A stretch of 64,000 nt of DNA from Thinopyrum elongatum (GCA_011799875.1 CM022298.1:191168423-191232422), one strand, 5' to 3'; counted from the first letter of the stretch, positions 20,469-31,322 are shown. Notes: generated by a model from the letters alone, not told the origin. Program-made: numbers and translations.

Positions 20469-21255
20469 GAGGCCCATAGGCAACGTGGAGAAGAAAAATG
20501 GGGAGATGGAGAACTCCAGTATTGTACGCAGCTGCTCGGTACTGTAGCGCTCCTGGAGCTAGAACAATCATACAGATAATAAACCAAAAAGCAGGAGTAG
20601 GGTTTTACGCATCCGTGCGGCCCGAACCTGGGTAAATCTCTCTCGTGCACTGTCGTGTTCTTCGCTAGATTTGCTCTTCGTGCGACCGTCTCTCCCTGCC
20701 GAACATAAAGGGGTCCTTCCCTGGGTCCCATAGGTGATCGCGGATTCGTCCCCGACACACCGCTCAACGTCACATCGTTGCTCGCCCGGCAAGCCTTGCC
20801 GAGCTCGTCTTGCCAGCTTCCTGCCTGCTTGCTTGACACGCCGCAGGACAGGTGTCATCTGTAGGTATTTCCTATAGAAAGAGGCCGCCATGTGGCGAAT
20901 GGCTGCCACTTAGTCACTTTGCGGCTTGACACCGCATTGATCAACGACGTGGGTCGTGGTGAGATGGCTTGGTGAGGTGTCTTTGCCCTCGTGAGTCCCG
21001 GCAGGCCCTGCCGGGACGTCTTGAATGCTCCCTTCCGGGGGAGCCCTTGTCCCTGCCAGGTCCGCCTGCCCGGCAAGGGAGGCTTTTCTCCTGGTGGTGT
21101 CTCGCTTCTTTATCTTGGTCTTGGCCTTCTTAATCTGCCAGCTGGTTCTTCGAAGATCTTGGTCTCTTGTATCTTGACACGGCCTTGGTGTTGTAATCTT
21201 GTTCTCGTGCCTGTGCACAGTCAGGGCAACAGACCCAGGGTTTGTTGCACCAACA

Positions 21256-21725
21256 GAAGCCCCTGGGCCTGTCCCGATCGCGCTGCCGGGCGTCGTCGGG
21301 GTAGGTCCTAATAAGTGCACAGGCAGGGGCGCTGAAGAGGCTGGTCTCTTGGAGTCTTCTTTGCTTCTTCATTAATGTTGACTCTGGGCCAGTTTCCTGT
21401 TTTCCCGCTCGTCGTGCGCAATGCCGTGGAAAACTTGGATTGTGGCCCGTGGATTGCCCACGCCCCACGATCACGGGGCGGAAACTACCATCCCAGTTGC
21501 TCCCCGCCTCGCATGCACCTGCCACGTGTTCTGCATGCATTGGTCATGCTAGGTGGTGGATGCGGAGAGTGCGGGGACGAGTGCCTCGGTCGAGAACCAG
21601 GCGTTGATGGTTGGGGCAGAGGGTCGGCCTTGATTCTTTGGGCCGCAGAAGGTGCAGGGAGGCCGCATTGGGGGAACGCGGCGGCCGTTTCCTGTGCAAA
21701 AGGCTAGCCCCCCGCTCCATCAATC
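21256..21725. other. Element C region between 3' LTR and antisense gene
   Basis: The first bases (gaagcccctgggcctgtcc) are the complement of the polypurine tract of C. The same stretch follows the related LTR of element E at 63711, so it is a family feature. Toward the right it becomes the promoter of the B3-like gene. No gene is seen. Confidence 0.65.
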
Positions 21726-21733
21726 TATAAAAG
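21726..21733 (+). promoter_or_regulatory. TATA box of the B3-like antisense gene in element C
   Basis: The sequence tctataaaaggggggaagag is a strong TATA box about 70 bp upstream of the ATG at 21799, with a C/T-rich leader (cacctcttctcccttc) between. It is in the opposite orientation to the element's own LTR promoter. Confidence 0.65.
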
Positions 21734-21798
21734 GGGGGAAGAGCAGTGCATTTTCACTCGCACCTCTTCTCCCTTCATGGAATCTTCCCCCACTCTCC

Positions 21799-22527
21799 AT
21801 GGTGAGAGGACGAGGGCGCGGCGGCACTCCAGCGGCGACAAGGGCTTCTACTCGACAGCGCATCTCTCCTCCTCCTGATCCCGTGATAGAGGATCCCACC
21901 GCGAGGGGAGGAGGGAGGGGGCAAGGCGGAGGTCGCTGCGGTGCTCGAGGAAGAAGGGGACGGGGCGATGCCTTAGTCGTGCCCCCGCCGGCGGTCCTCC
22001 CTCCAATGGACGGCCACGTCGGGGATTAGCCTCGAGAGTTCATCATCAGGCTGTACAAACCCCCATGCGGCCATCTTAGCCTCCCTACTCCATTCACACA
22101 GGAAATGGAGCTCGAACAGCCACGCGCTCTGAGGTTGCACATGAGGGGCTATGGGAACGGTGGCATGTGGGTTGATGTCGACTTCCCTGCTCCTCATGTG
22201 ATGTATCTTCGCCGTGGTTGGAAGACCTTTGCTCATGCCCACGGTTTCTCGGAAGGGCACGTTCTCCAGTTCAAATTAATGGAGAGCGGCCTGCTCTCCG
22301 TCAAGATCTTCGGGCGCTCAGGAGCTCGCTTAGGGTGCTGCGCGGAGAGCTCGACCGATGACGAAAGCTCCTCCTCGAGCGAAAGCAACGAGGAGGACAG
22401 TGATGGCGATGACGACGACAGCGCGCGGGAGGGCGACGACTCTGGCTCCGGCCGAGCGTCGCCCGCACCATCTTCATCAGGCGGCGGCACCATCATCTGC
22501 ATCTGCCTCTACTTCCTGGCAAGGTGA
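21799..22527 (+). pseudogene. B3-like DNA-binding protein, antisense in element C
   Basis: The frame starts MVRGRGRGGTPAATRAST, a basic Arg/Gly-rich tail like an AT-hook region. After an in-frame TAG at 22027 it continues with PREFIIRLYKPP, LSLPTPFTQEM, RALRLHMRG, MWVDVDF, HVMYLRRGWKTFAHAHGF, EGHVLQFKLMESGLLSVKIF. This matches the B3 fold order of plant REM-type proteins: FxxxLxxP, loop, W, Y.RGW..F...., G..L.F......V.IF. The C-terminus is Ser/Asp/Glu-rich. Known B3 domains bind specific DNA. Whether the second half restarts at MELEQP (22105) is unclear. The single stop is the only visible break. Confidence 0.78.
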
Positions 22528-23629
22528 TTTGCTGGGGAGTTGGATGCAGGGGTGGGGATGATGTCGCCCGGCTTCCTCCAGCAGCCTTCCAGCTGGGCCT
22601 CGGCAGGCTTCCTCTCGGGCTGCAGCTCCGTTAGCCCTGTCGTGTCCTACTGGCCTTGGTGGTAGTGGTTAGCGGGTCACCTCCGTCGTGCTCTCCATCG
22701 ATGTGTTCTCCGGTGCTCCCCCGTCCCCGTCAGGCTACCTCTCCTGGAGCCCGATGGGAACGGCCCGGGCTTCTGCTCATGCACTCCTTTTGCCCTTCTC
22801 GCCTTCAATTATTGTGCCTAGGAGGAGAGGGACAACAAAGGGCATCACGGGGCACTTATCTTTTTTTCAATCTTAAACTCATAGGCATTTGCCAAATTTT
22901 AGTTCAAATAATGTAATCCCTCGAGTCCATGTCTGTGTTCTATAAGGTTTGCACTTGTATGACCAACATATTAATGAAAAAGATGAACCTTGCCGGGAAC
23001 TCGTGCATGTATATGTCCACGCGGAGGTGAAATGCCTCTTTATTTTAAATAAACGAGTTTTCCCCGGCAGGCTATCCTGCCGGTACCCTTCCTTCATTGC
23101 CGGGGAACTGAGCCTACCGGCAAGAAATAGAGGGACCAGCCCCCCGCCAACTTCTTTTCATCAAAGGCCACTACGACCATCCAGGCCGAAGCAACGTTCG
23201 AGCCAGGGATGGGAGCACCTAAGTTTCGAAGAGTGGCGGGGTTTTCTTATGCACAAGTTTTAGCTTACAGAACACTTATGGACAAGAGGTAGAACTCATC
23301 TGTTTGGTTCGCCAGGGATCGCAGCGTTGGTTCATCTCCTCATCTTCTTGCAGAAACCGAGTTCTCGGCAGGAACTTGCAGCTTTATGCAGATGAGAATG
23401 ATGCAGGATGCGATCCTATCTATATGCATATGCAAATGGATGCGATCCTATCTATATGCATATGCAAATGCTCATGAAATGCTTATGCATGCATGCAACT
23501 TGGTCGGGGGCCCCCCAACGCTTCGTTTATTTCTCTGGTGCTCAGGGTCATCGCCTGGCTTTGTACAAGGGGTTACATGCAACTGAGGCAAGGCATGTAC
23601 AAAAGGGTGGCTGCCGGGCAGGGCCCGAC
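22528..23629. other. Element C non-coding stretch between the antisense gene and the end of pol
   Basis: It contains an AT-rich 3' region for the B3-like gene, short inverted words such as ccggcaggctatcctgccgg near 23062, and the 32-bp tandem repeat at 23407. No coding signal is seen. Confidence 0.6.
23407..23470. repeat. 32-bp tandem repeat, two perfect copies
   Basis: The unit gatgcgatcctatctatatg followed by catatgcaaatg occurs at 23407-23438 and 23439-23470 without mismatches, so the duplication is young or recently homogenised. Confidence 0.93.
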
Positions 23630-26600
23630 AGCCGTGCCTTATGGGTAGCTTGCGGAGATGCTCAATATTCCATGAGTTTTGCAATTGAATGCCATCTCCG
23701 GTCTCCAGACAGACTGCGCCAGGTCTGGAGACTCATACTACCTAGTAAGGGCCTTCCCACTTCGGCGTCAACTTGTTTGTACCCTTGGCAGACTGAACGC
23801 GCCTAAGGACAAGGTCGCCTTCCTCAAAACACCAGGCATGAACCCTGCGGCTATGATAGCGGCGGAGGGCTTGCTGATAGTGTGCAGCACGCATAGCAGC
23901 CCAAAGACGGTTCTCCTCGAGTAGCACAGCGTCGTCACGCCGGTTCTGAACTTGTGCTACTTCATCGTAGGCAAGCACTCGAGGCGACCCATAAATGAGT
24001 TCCGTGGGGATAACTGCTTCCGCCCCATAGACCAGGGAAAAAGGAGTCTGCCCGGTAGGTCGATTTGGTGTCGTTCTAAGGGACCATAGAACTACCGGCA
24101 GCTCATCGATCCACCGCCTATCGTGCTTCTGCAGCGTATCAAAGGTTCTTGTTTTGAGTCCCCGCAGCACTTCAGCGTTCGCCCTCTCAGCTTGCCCGTT
24201 GCTTCTAGGATGTGCGACAGAAGCAAACAAGATTTTGCTTCCGAGGGCATGAACATATTGCATGAAGGCGCGACTCGTGAATTGGGTGCCGTTGTCGGTA
24301 ATGATCCTTGCCGGGATTCCAAAACGACACACCAAATCTTTCAAGAACTTGATAGCTGATTGAGCAGTCACCTTTCTCACGGCAGCAACTTCCGGCCACT
24401 TTGTAAACTTGTCGATAGCAACTAACAAGAATTCAAAGCCCCCGATCGCTCGGGGGAAAGGGCCGAGGATATAGAGCCCCCAGACCGAAAATGGCCATGA
24501 TAAAGGGATTGTCTGAAGAGCTTGGGCAGGCAGGTGGATTTTCTTGGAATGGAACTGACAGGCTTCACATTTGGTGACTAGCTCAACCGCATCTTGGAGG
24601 GCTGTGGGCCAATAGAATCCTTGCCGGAATGCTTTCCCAACCAGCGCCCTCGATCCAATGTGGGAGCTGCACATGCCTTTGTGTATTTCAGCCAGCAGTT
24701 CCTTCCCTTCTTCCCGGTAGATGCACTTCAATTTCACACCATTGGGCCTCCTTCTGTACAGAGTGTCATCGACAAACTGGTACATACTGGCCCTCCGGGC
24801 TACTCTTTCAGCCTCATCTTGGTCATTGGGGAGTTCTTCGGTTTGGAGAAAGTGGACTATGTGCCTTGCCCAAGTTGGAGCCTGGGGCTCGGCAACAAGG
24901 ACTAGCGGCACCTCCTCAACTACGAGGGCACATTCCTCGTTCGCAGGGACAATGGGTCCGACTAGAGGGTGCGGTCCGGCAGGTTGTGAGGAGTTGTTTC
25001 CGGCAGGGTCCCTACCAGGAGCGGATAGCTCTACCGGGAGAGGCTTACCGGAGTCCAGCTTTCTCCTTTTCTGGGCCATTGTTGCTGGGGATACGGAGGG
25101 CTGAGTAAGATGGAGAACAAAAGTTCCTGGTTCCACAGGAAGCTTTTGGGCAGCACACTTTGACAGGTGATCAGCTATGCTGTTTTCCGCATGAGGTATG
25201 TGCTCTGTTTGCAACCCGTCAAAGTGCTCCTCCAATCTTCTCACTTCCTCAATGTATGCCTCCATCAATGGACCTTGGTAATCCTTGTTGACTTGTCTCA
25301 CCACAAGCTGTGAGTCTCCTTGAATGATCAGCTTCTTGATTCCCAATTCTGCGGCAATCCCGAGCCCGGCAAGGAGCCCTTCATACTCTGCTGTATTGTT
25401 GGTTGCCTCTTCCCGGGCAAAATGCATCTGGACAATGTACTTCAAGTGTTCCCTGGAGGGAGCGATGAGAAGCACGCCAGCCCTTGCACCTTGTTGGGAA
25501 AAAACACCATCAAAATACATAATCCATTCTTGGGGCACCTCCTTGCCGGGGATAACTATTTCTGGCACTTCCTCATCAGGGGTTGGCGTCCATTCTGCAA
25601 TAAACTCTGCCAATGCCCTGCTCTGGATTGTTGATGTGCTCTCAAACTCCAAACCAAAACTGGATAACTCCAAAGCCCACTCCACTATTCTGCCAGTAGC
25701 CTCAGGGTTCCGGAGTATCCTTTGCAACAGGAAGCGAGTGACAACCGTGATCTCATGGGCTTGGAAGTAGTGGCGCAGTTTCCTTGAGGCCATGATGAGG
25801 CCAAAGATCAACTTTTGCACACCAGAGTACCTCGATCTAGCCCCCTGTAGCAGGGAACTGACGAAGTACACTGGGCGCTGCACCACTTTCTTCCTTGCCG
25901 TGTCCTTGGGGTTGTCTTCGCTGCCGTGCTTACCTCTGTCATGATCCCTATCTGACTCTGCCGGTCTTTGCTCACTCTCTGTTTCATCCACTTCCCGCTG
26001 CGCCACCAAGGCTGCACTAACCACTTGATTGGTTGCTGCCAAATATAACAGCAACGGCTCTTGCGGTTTTTTAGCAACCAAGGTGGGCACAGAAGATAGG
26101 TAGGCCTTCAACTCTTGCAAAGCCGCATCTGCTTCTGGAGTCCACTTCATGGGCCCTGCCTTCTTCAAGATTTTGAAGAACGGCAAGGCACGCTCGGCAG
26201 ACATGGAAATGAATCTACTTAGCGCGGCAACGCATCCTGTCAGACGCCTTACATCTTTGACCGTCTTTGGTGCTTGGATCTGTTTGATGGCTTGGATCTT
26301 ATCAGGATTGGCTTCGATCCCCCGATGGGATACAAAGTACCCGAGCAGCTTGCCGGAGGGAACACCAAATACACACTTCTCCGGGTTGAGCTTCAAGTTG
26401 ATCTTGCGCAAATTGGCAAATGTCTCCTCCAAATCCTGGATAAGGGTTGATCTGTCCTTGGTTTTAACCACAATATCATCCATATAAGCCTCAATGTTTC
26501 TGTGCAGCTGTGGCCCAAAACCAATCTGGACTGCCCTTGCAAAAGTAGACCCGGCACTCTTTAATCCGAAAGGCATGCGGAGAAAATAGTACGTACCACA

Positions 26601-27068
26601 CGGGGTGATGAACGAGGTCTTCTCTTCGTCTTCCTTGGACATGAAGATTTGATGATACCCAGAATATGCATCCAAAAAGGAGAGCAAATCACAGCCTGAA
26701 GTGGAGTCCACGATCTGGTCGATGCTCGGCAAGGGAAATGGGTCTTTTGGGCAAGCCTTGTTGAGATCTGTGAAGTCTATGCAAAGTCTCCATTTCCCAT
26801 TGGCCTTCCGGACAACCACTGGATTTGCTAACCACGTTGGATGCAGCACTCCTCTGACCAAACATGCTGCCTCAAGTTTCTTGATCTCCTCTGTAATGAA
26901 CTGCTACCTCTCCAAGGCCTGCTTCCGGACTTTCTGCTTGACAGGTCGGGCATGTGGGCAGACAGCAAGGTGGTGCTCGATTACCTCCCTGGGAACACCG
27001 GGGATATCAGAGGGTTGCCAGGCAAACACATCGATATTCGCCCGCAGGAAGGCAACGAGCGCGCTTTC
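23630..27068 (-). pseudogene. Element C polymerase: reverse transcriptase, RNase H, integrase
   Basis: One long frame runs from 26861 to 23742 (1039 codons), extended upstream to the protease and downstream past TAG 23739. Counting from 26861, the reverse transcriptase has SFLDAYSGYHQI (61-72), MPFGLKSAGSTF and the catalytic YMDD (126-129). RNase H follows with IMYFDGVFSQQGA and NTAEYEGLLAGL. Integrase has the HHCC finger (HIGSRALVGKAF...CEACQF) and the DDE core. The first acidic residue is replaced by Tyr (GLYILGPF, codon 24471-24473); the second Asp (856, ITDNGTQF) and Glu (892, GQAERAN) have the canonical spacing. A TAG at 26904 separates it from the protease side. It is inactive. Confidence 0.93.
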
Positions 27069-28568
27069 CTATTTGTCATCGAGGGTGGCGCTGATGGTGA
27101 AAGTACCATCAACGCCAGCCAGCCCTGCCGGGACCTTCTTCACTTGTGGAGCAGCAACCTTGGATCTCTTGCTGTTGGAACTCGCCGGCAAGTCATCAAC
27201 AGGCCCAGCACACTTCGAAGAGGCGTGCTTCCCGAATTCCTTGCCGGAGCCCACACTATCCTTCTTCTTCCCTCTGTTCTCCTTGGCGGGAACTGCCGCT
27301 GCCGCTGCCTCTGCCGCAACTGCGTCTCGGTACATCTTGTCCACACAAATGATTGCGTCTTTCTCATCCGATGGGACGGAAATGACTCCAACTAGCCCTG
27401 GCATCTTCAAGATGTTGTATGCATAGTGGGATGCCGCCATGAACTTAGCCAGCACTGGGCGTCCAAGGATTCCATTGTACGGCAAGGGGAGGTCAACCAC
27501 ATCAAACACAATATTTTCAGTCCGGTAGTTCAGCTCTCCCCCAAATGTCACAGGCAACGTGATCTTTCCCTTAGGATGACTCCTGCCGGGATTAACTCCT
27601 TGAAACATGCCGGTGACTTTTAGCTCATCCTCTGCTATCTGAAGCTTGCTGATAACCTTTGGGGAAATCAGATTCAACCCAGCCCCGTCGTCCACCAACA
27701 TCTTTGTGACCTTGAGGTTGCGGATTGTTGGAGAGACCAACAATGGCAAACATCCTATCGCGGTGGTGCGGTCAGGATGATCCTCTTCGTAAAAAATGAT
27801 GGGCGTGCGTGACCATTTGAGTGGTTTCCGGGCCCCTGGCGCTGGTTCCATGGCATTAACCTCACGCGCCCACCGCTTGAGTTGGCGGTGAGAGGTGTGT
27901 AGGGACGCACCCCTGTCAATGCACAGGGCGTCAGTGGCCTTCTGGAACTCCTGCTCATTGGTTTCCTCTTCATCCCCTTCATCACTCTCATCACCGCAGG
28001 CTTCCTTCTCTCGATCCCTGGCGGGTTTCCCTTTGTTCCGAAGAGGTCTGCCAGGGCAATTTACTTCACCACCACGACCCTTACTGCCAGCAACATTCTG
28101 TCCCTTTTCTTTGTCACGCTTCTCATATTCTGCTTTCTGTCTCTTGACAAGCTGTTCAACCTAATAACACTCTTGAAGGTCGTGGCCCTTAGTCCGATGG
28201 ATCTTGCAGTACGGCCCATCACCTTTCCCGGCCTTTTCAGCGGTCGCGGCTTCCCGGTAGTCAAAGCACACGGCAGCTTCCTTGCCGGGGGTTTCGGCCT
28301 TAACCTTCTTGCCGGTACTAGGGATACCTGACCCTTCAACAGACATTACCGTCTTATCCTTGCGCTTCTTATTGCGCTTCTTGCTCTTCTTCTGACTGGT
28401 GGACTCATCATCATCCTCTGAATCAACATTAATGCAATCCTCCTCTCCGGGTAGTTTTCTTCCCTCCTCCATCCGAGCACACTTATCCACCAAGGTGCAA
28501 AGTTCCTTCACAGTCTTGGGCAACCGTACATTCATCTTGGAATGAATCTTCCGGTTGCGCACATTGGA
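27069..28568 (-). pseudogene. Element C gag C-terminus and protease
   Basis: The same frame continues from gag through TAG 28569, TAG 28161 and TAG 27069. The gag C-terminal part has PKTVKELCTLVDKCARMEEG, a Lys-rich stretch and a partial knuckle (CKIHRTKGHDLQEC). The retropepsin has KMLVDDGAGLNLISPKVIS as the active-site line, DVVDLPLPYNGILGRPVLAKF and HYAYNILKMPGLVGVIS. All three stops are TAG at places where relatives carry Gln or another polar residue, consistent with CAG-to-TAG decay. After 27069 the frame reads into ESALVAFLRANIDVFAWQ, the usual linker to reverse transcriptase. Confidence 0.88.
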
Positions 28569-29483
28569 CTAGAAGGCAGCTATCACAGCTGCTAGATGGA
28601 TATTTGGGATGTTTCTGTGGACTCTGCTAAATCTCTGCAAATACTTCCGGAGAGTCTCTCCTTCTTTCTGCTGAAGAAGCTGCAGATCGCTGGGCTGACC
28701 TGGTTCTCGATGGCCGCCAGTGAAGGCGCCAATGAACTCATGGCACAAATCAGCCCATGACGAAATGGAGTTCTTTGGCAGGTGCATCAGCCAAGACCTC
28801 ACATTGGACTTGAGAGCCAAAGGGAAGTAGTTGGCGAATACCTTCTCATCTCTTCCCCCGGCAGCTTGAATAGCGATGGTGTAGATGCTCAGAAATTCGG
28901 CCAGGTTCAGCCTCCCATCGTACTTCTCGGGTATCTCTGGCTTGAACATGTGGACGGACGGCCAACAGACTTTCTGCAGCTCATGAGTAAAGGTAGGGCA
29001 CCCAACCTCGAAAGGTAGGTACCCGCCAGTATCGAGTGCAGGCTCGTCGACGTCGGGACCGTCACACCCATTGGCCCGGCGGTGGGCGTCGCGGCGTTGC
29101 TCAACGACAACATGCGTGTCTCCCCTCCACCGGTCCTTCGGGGCACGCTGCCGGCTTGGACGCGCTCGAGGGTCAGAAGAGGCCGTCGAGACGCCATCAG
29201 GCTCTTGATTCCGCTGCATCCGCGCTGGCTGCCGTGGCAGGGATTGTACCGTGGGGGTGGCCCCTTCCATACGACCAGCAGCACGGGCCGTTGTCGTCTC
29301 TTGGGGAGGCCGTGGCGGGCCAGCTCGCTGCGAGCCCCCAGCCTCGGCGAAGCCGAGCAGGCTCTGGATGGTGGCACGCCATTCATCCATCTGCTCGGCC
29401 GCTGGCGGAAACCTCAGCAGCAATTGAGCCCCGCCATGGCCTCTGTAGCAGTACTTGGTATGGGCGATGATGACACAGATCAC
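28569..29483 (-). pseudogene. Element C gag core
   Basis: The sequence has DEWRATIQSLLGFAEA, a long Arg/Pro-rich linker, then the retrotransposon gag domain: FKPEIPEKYDGRLNLAEFLSI, FANYFPLALKSNVRSWLMHL, ISSWADLCHEFIGAF and LQQKEGETLRKYLQRFSRV. Gag builds the virus-like particle in which reverse transcription occurs. It ends at a TAG and the same frame continues into the protease. Its upstream part is in a different frame (29480-30127), implying a frameshift near 29480. Confidence 0.88.
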
Positions 29484-30081
29484 GTTGTCGCTCGGCTCCT
29501 GACGGGGCCAGCAGTGACCGTATCATACCCCCGCTGTTGCGGGGCGGCTAGCTGGATGGCATGGTGGCGCGGTGATGGCGCTTGAGGGTCAGCAGCTCCG
29601 CTAGGCGCAGTAGCCTGGTCGACTCGTCCCGGGGGAGGTGCACGCGCTGCGGCCGCCCCTGTGGTGGGGGCGGCCGGAGGGCGGCGATTCACCCCGGACC
29701 GAGCGCCATCGCTGCGGCTATGCCTGTCGACGAGGGGAAGGAGTGTTGATGGAGTAGCCCCTTCACCCATACCTCGCGGAGCGTGGCCATCGGGGTGTTG
29801 CTGATGTTGCTCTCCTCCGGCGTCTCCTGCTCCTGCTTCAACCGCAGGGGAAGTGGTGATGGTGCCGCCTGCCCCGACCACACCCCCAGCGGCGTCCACA
29901 CTCTCGTGCACCTCCGTGTCCCCCGCAGCATTGGTGGCTGCGGGCAGCGGCACCTTCGAGGTGGATGGGTGAGCAGCAGCACCGGGCTTCTTCTTGGGCG
30001 CCATTGCCGACGGCGCCGTCGAAGACGAATATGGTGATGAAGATGACGCGCTGCACACGCTTTCCGGTTCGCGCAAGCGAT
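29480..30081 (-). pseudogene. Element C gag N-terminal region
   Basis: Starting near 30004 (MAPKKKPGAAAHPSTSK), it is Ala/Pro/Gly-rich and low in complexity (GGVVGAGGTITTS, PPAAPTTGAAAARAPPPG) and stops at TGA 29480 after VRSRATT. The plus-strand frames over the same DNA are GC-rich shadows. A frameshift separates it from the gag core. Confidence 0.65.
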
Positions 30082-30105
30082 CCCCCCTACCTGGCGCACC
30101 AAAGA
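30082..30105 (-). promoter_or_regulatory. Primer-binding site of element C
   Basis: On the minus strand, TTTGGTGCGCCAGGTAGGGG follows the 5' LTR. Elements G and H carry almost the same text (tttggcgcgccaggtaggg), so the three use one primer type. The tRNA is not assigned. Confidence 0.72.
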
Positions 30106-31027
30106 TGTTGCGGGAAACCACGGCCACCTATGGGGCCAAGGGGCCCCTTGCTGGTTCGGCAGGGGGGATGTCGCGTCGCACAAAGAGCAGAAGAATGTGG
30201 GGCAGCATGGCAGAGATCACACAGGCAATTTTACCCAGGTTCGGGCTACCGCGAGGCGTAAAACCCTACTCCTGCTTTGGTGGATTGATGGTGGAAAAGT
30301 GGTGGTGGAGCGTAGTACACTTGCCCGGCAGGCTCGCCCTGGGGAGGCAGTGACTACGCGCGCATGAGCGTGGGGGTGTTAAACCTTCCCAACCCTTGCT
30401 TCGGTTGCCATGGGCCTTCTTTTATAGGTTAAGGGGTCACCACAGTGGCAAAACAGTCATTATGCACTGATCAGATAGCAAACAGTGCTATCATACCTAA
30501 TTCCGCAGGCTGACAGAGTGCATTAAATGCACCGCTCAACGTCACATTGTTGCTCGCCCGGCAAGCCTTGCCGGGCTCGTCTTGCCAGCTTCATGCCTGC
30601 TTGCTTGACACGCCGCAGGACGGGTGTCATCTGTAGGTATTTCCTGTAGAAAGAGGCCGCCATGTGGCGAATGGCTGCCACTTAGTCACTTTGCGGCTTG
30701 ACACCGCATTGATCAACGATGTGGGTCGTGGTGAGATGGCTTGGTGAGGTGTCTTTGCCCTCGTGAGTCCCAGTAGGCCCTGCCAGGACGTCTTGAATGC
30801 TCCTTTCCGGGGGAGCCCTTGTCCTTGCCAGGTCCGCCTGCCAGGCAAGGGAGGCTTTTCTCCTGGTGGTGTCTCGCTTCTCTGTCTTGGTCTTGGCCTT
30901 CTTAATCTGCCCGCTGGTTCTTCGAAGATCTTGGTCTCTTGTATCTTGACACGGCCTTGGTGTTGTAATCTTGTTCTCGTGCCTGTGCATAGTCAGGGCA
31001 ACAGACCCAGGGTTTGTTGCACCGACA
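30106..31027 (-). repeat. 5' LTR of element C
   Basis: This 922-bp LTR (tgttgcgggaaacc to gcaccgaca) has a minus-strand TATA box at 30419-30426 and the CCTGGGTAAA module at 30230-30277. It preserves the empty insertion site of D (aaatgcaccgctcaacg near 30526). Confidence 0.93.
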
Positions 31028-31317
31028 TATAACCCTAACCCTACCGGTGCCTATATAAATCGAAGGGTTTTAGTCTTTAAGGCTAGAGCTACATTCATCA
31101 CCTCATCACCTTAGGGTTCCGCCCGTTTGAGCTCGAGGTAGATCTACTCTGTAACCATACCATACATCAAATACAATCAAGCAGGACGTAGGGTTTTACC
31201 TCTTCGAGAGGGCCCGAACCTGGGTAAATACCGTGTTCATCGTCCCTTGTTCCCCATCGATCCTAGATCCACAGCTTGAGACCCCCTACTCGAGATCCGC
31301 CGGTTTTGACACCGACA
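31028..31317 (+). repeat. 3' LTR of element B, right part
   Basis: It resumes with TATAA and 'ccctaaccctaccggtgcc', has tatataaa near 31050 and the CCTGGGTAAA module at 31182-31228, and ends ggttttgacaccgaca. It is followed by the ATGAT duplication. Confidence 0.93.
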
Positions 31318-31322
31318 ATGAT

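Larger units (their letters stand above)
19748..20757 (+). mobile_element. Solo LTR D inserted in the LTR of C
   Basis: It runs from TGTCGGTGTACTAG to CCCCGACA, 1010 bp, flanked by CACCG at 19743-19747 and 20758-20762. The undisturbed copy of the site is in the other C LTR (aaatgcaccgctcaacg). It has a TATA box (tataaaagga, 20461) and the module gcaggagtagggttttac...gaacctgggtaaa (20591-20637), so it is in plus orientation, opposite to C. Its ends are related to the C LTR itself (cccataggtgatcgcgg versus cccataggtggtcgtgg). No internal domain is present, so it is a solo LTR left by recombination. Confidence 0.93.
19319..21255 (-). repeat. 3' LTR of element C (contains solo LTR D)
   Basis: It is homologous to the right LTR along its length, apart from the D insertion at 19748-20757. 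The minus-strand TATAAAAGG box lies at 19632-19639, and the conserved module (minus strand, ending CCGAACCTGGGTAAAA) at 19442-19489. In the first 155 bp I count about a dozen differences from the other LTR, nearly all transitions. Confidence 0.92.
19319..31027 (-). mobile_element. Gypsy element C, complete, minus strand
   Basis: The element runs from TGTCGCGGGAAACC to CACCGACA inside the 3' LTR of B, with TATAA duplicated on both sides. LTRs are 19319-21255 (carrying solo LTR D) and 30106-31027. Once D and one copy of its duplication are removed, the two LTRs have the same length, 922 bp. On the minus strand the order is primer-binding site, gag, protease, reverse transcriptase, RNase H and integrase. 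Near the 3' LTR a B3-like frame lies antisense to these (plus strand, 21799-22527). Confidence 0.95.
10025..31317 (+). mobile_element. Gypsy element B, pol-less, with antisense ORF
   Basis: The element has LTRs at 10025-10498 and 19131-19318 plus 31028-31317 (the 3' LTR is split by element C). The target duplication ATGAT occurs at 10020-10024 and 31318-31322. The inside holds gag (10546-13311), protease (13312-14034), a short unknown ORF, a non-coding stretch, and a multi-exon antisense gene (15321-18563). No reverse transcriptase, RNase H or integrase is present, so movement would need enzymes in trans. The structure and LTR text resemble the Fatima group of wheat gypsy elements as I remember it; that name is tentative. 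Confidence 0.9.

Noticed and set aside
20357..21540. Several minus-strand frames in the C and D LTRs
   Set aside because: LTR sequence; frames are unrelated between copies of the same LTR.
23742..26861. Element C polymerase as an active enzyme because of its 1039-codon open frame
   Set aside because: The integrase lacks its first catalytic Asp, and TAG codons separate it from protease and gag.
29036..29585. Plus-strand frames opposite element C gag
   Set aside because: Shadow of the gag coding strand; low complexity; no TATA or domain, unlike the antisense frame at 21799.
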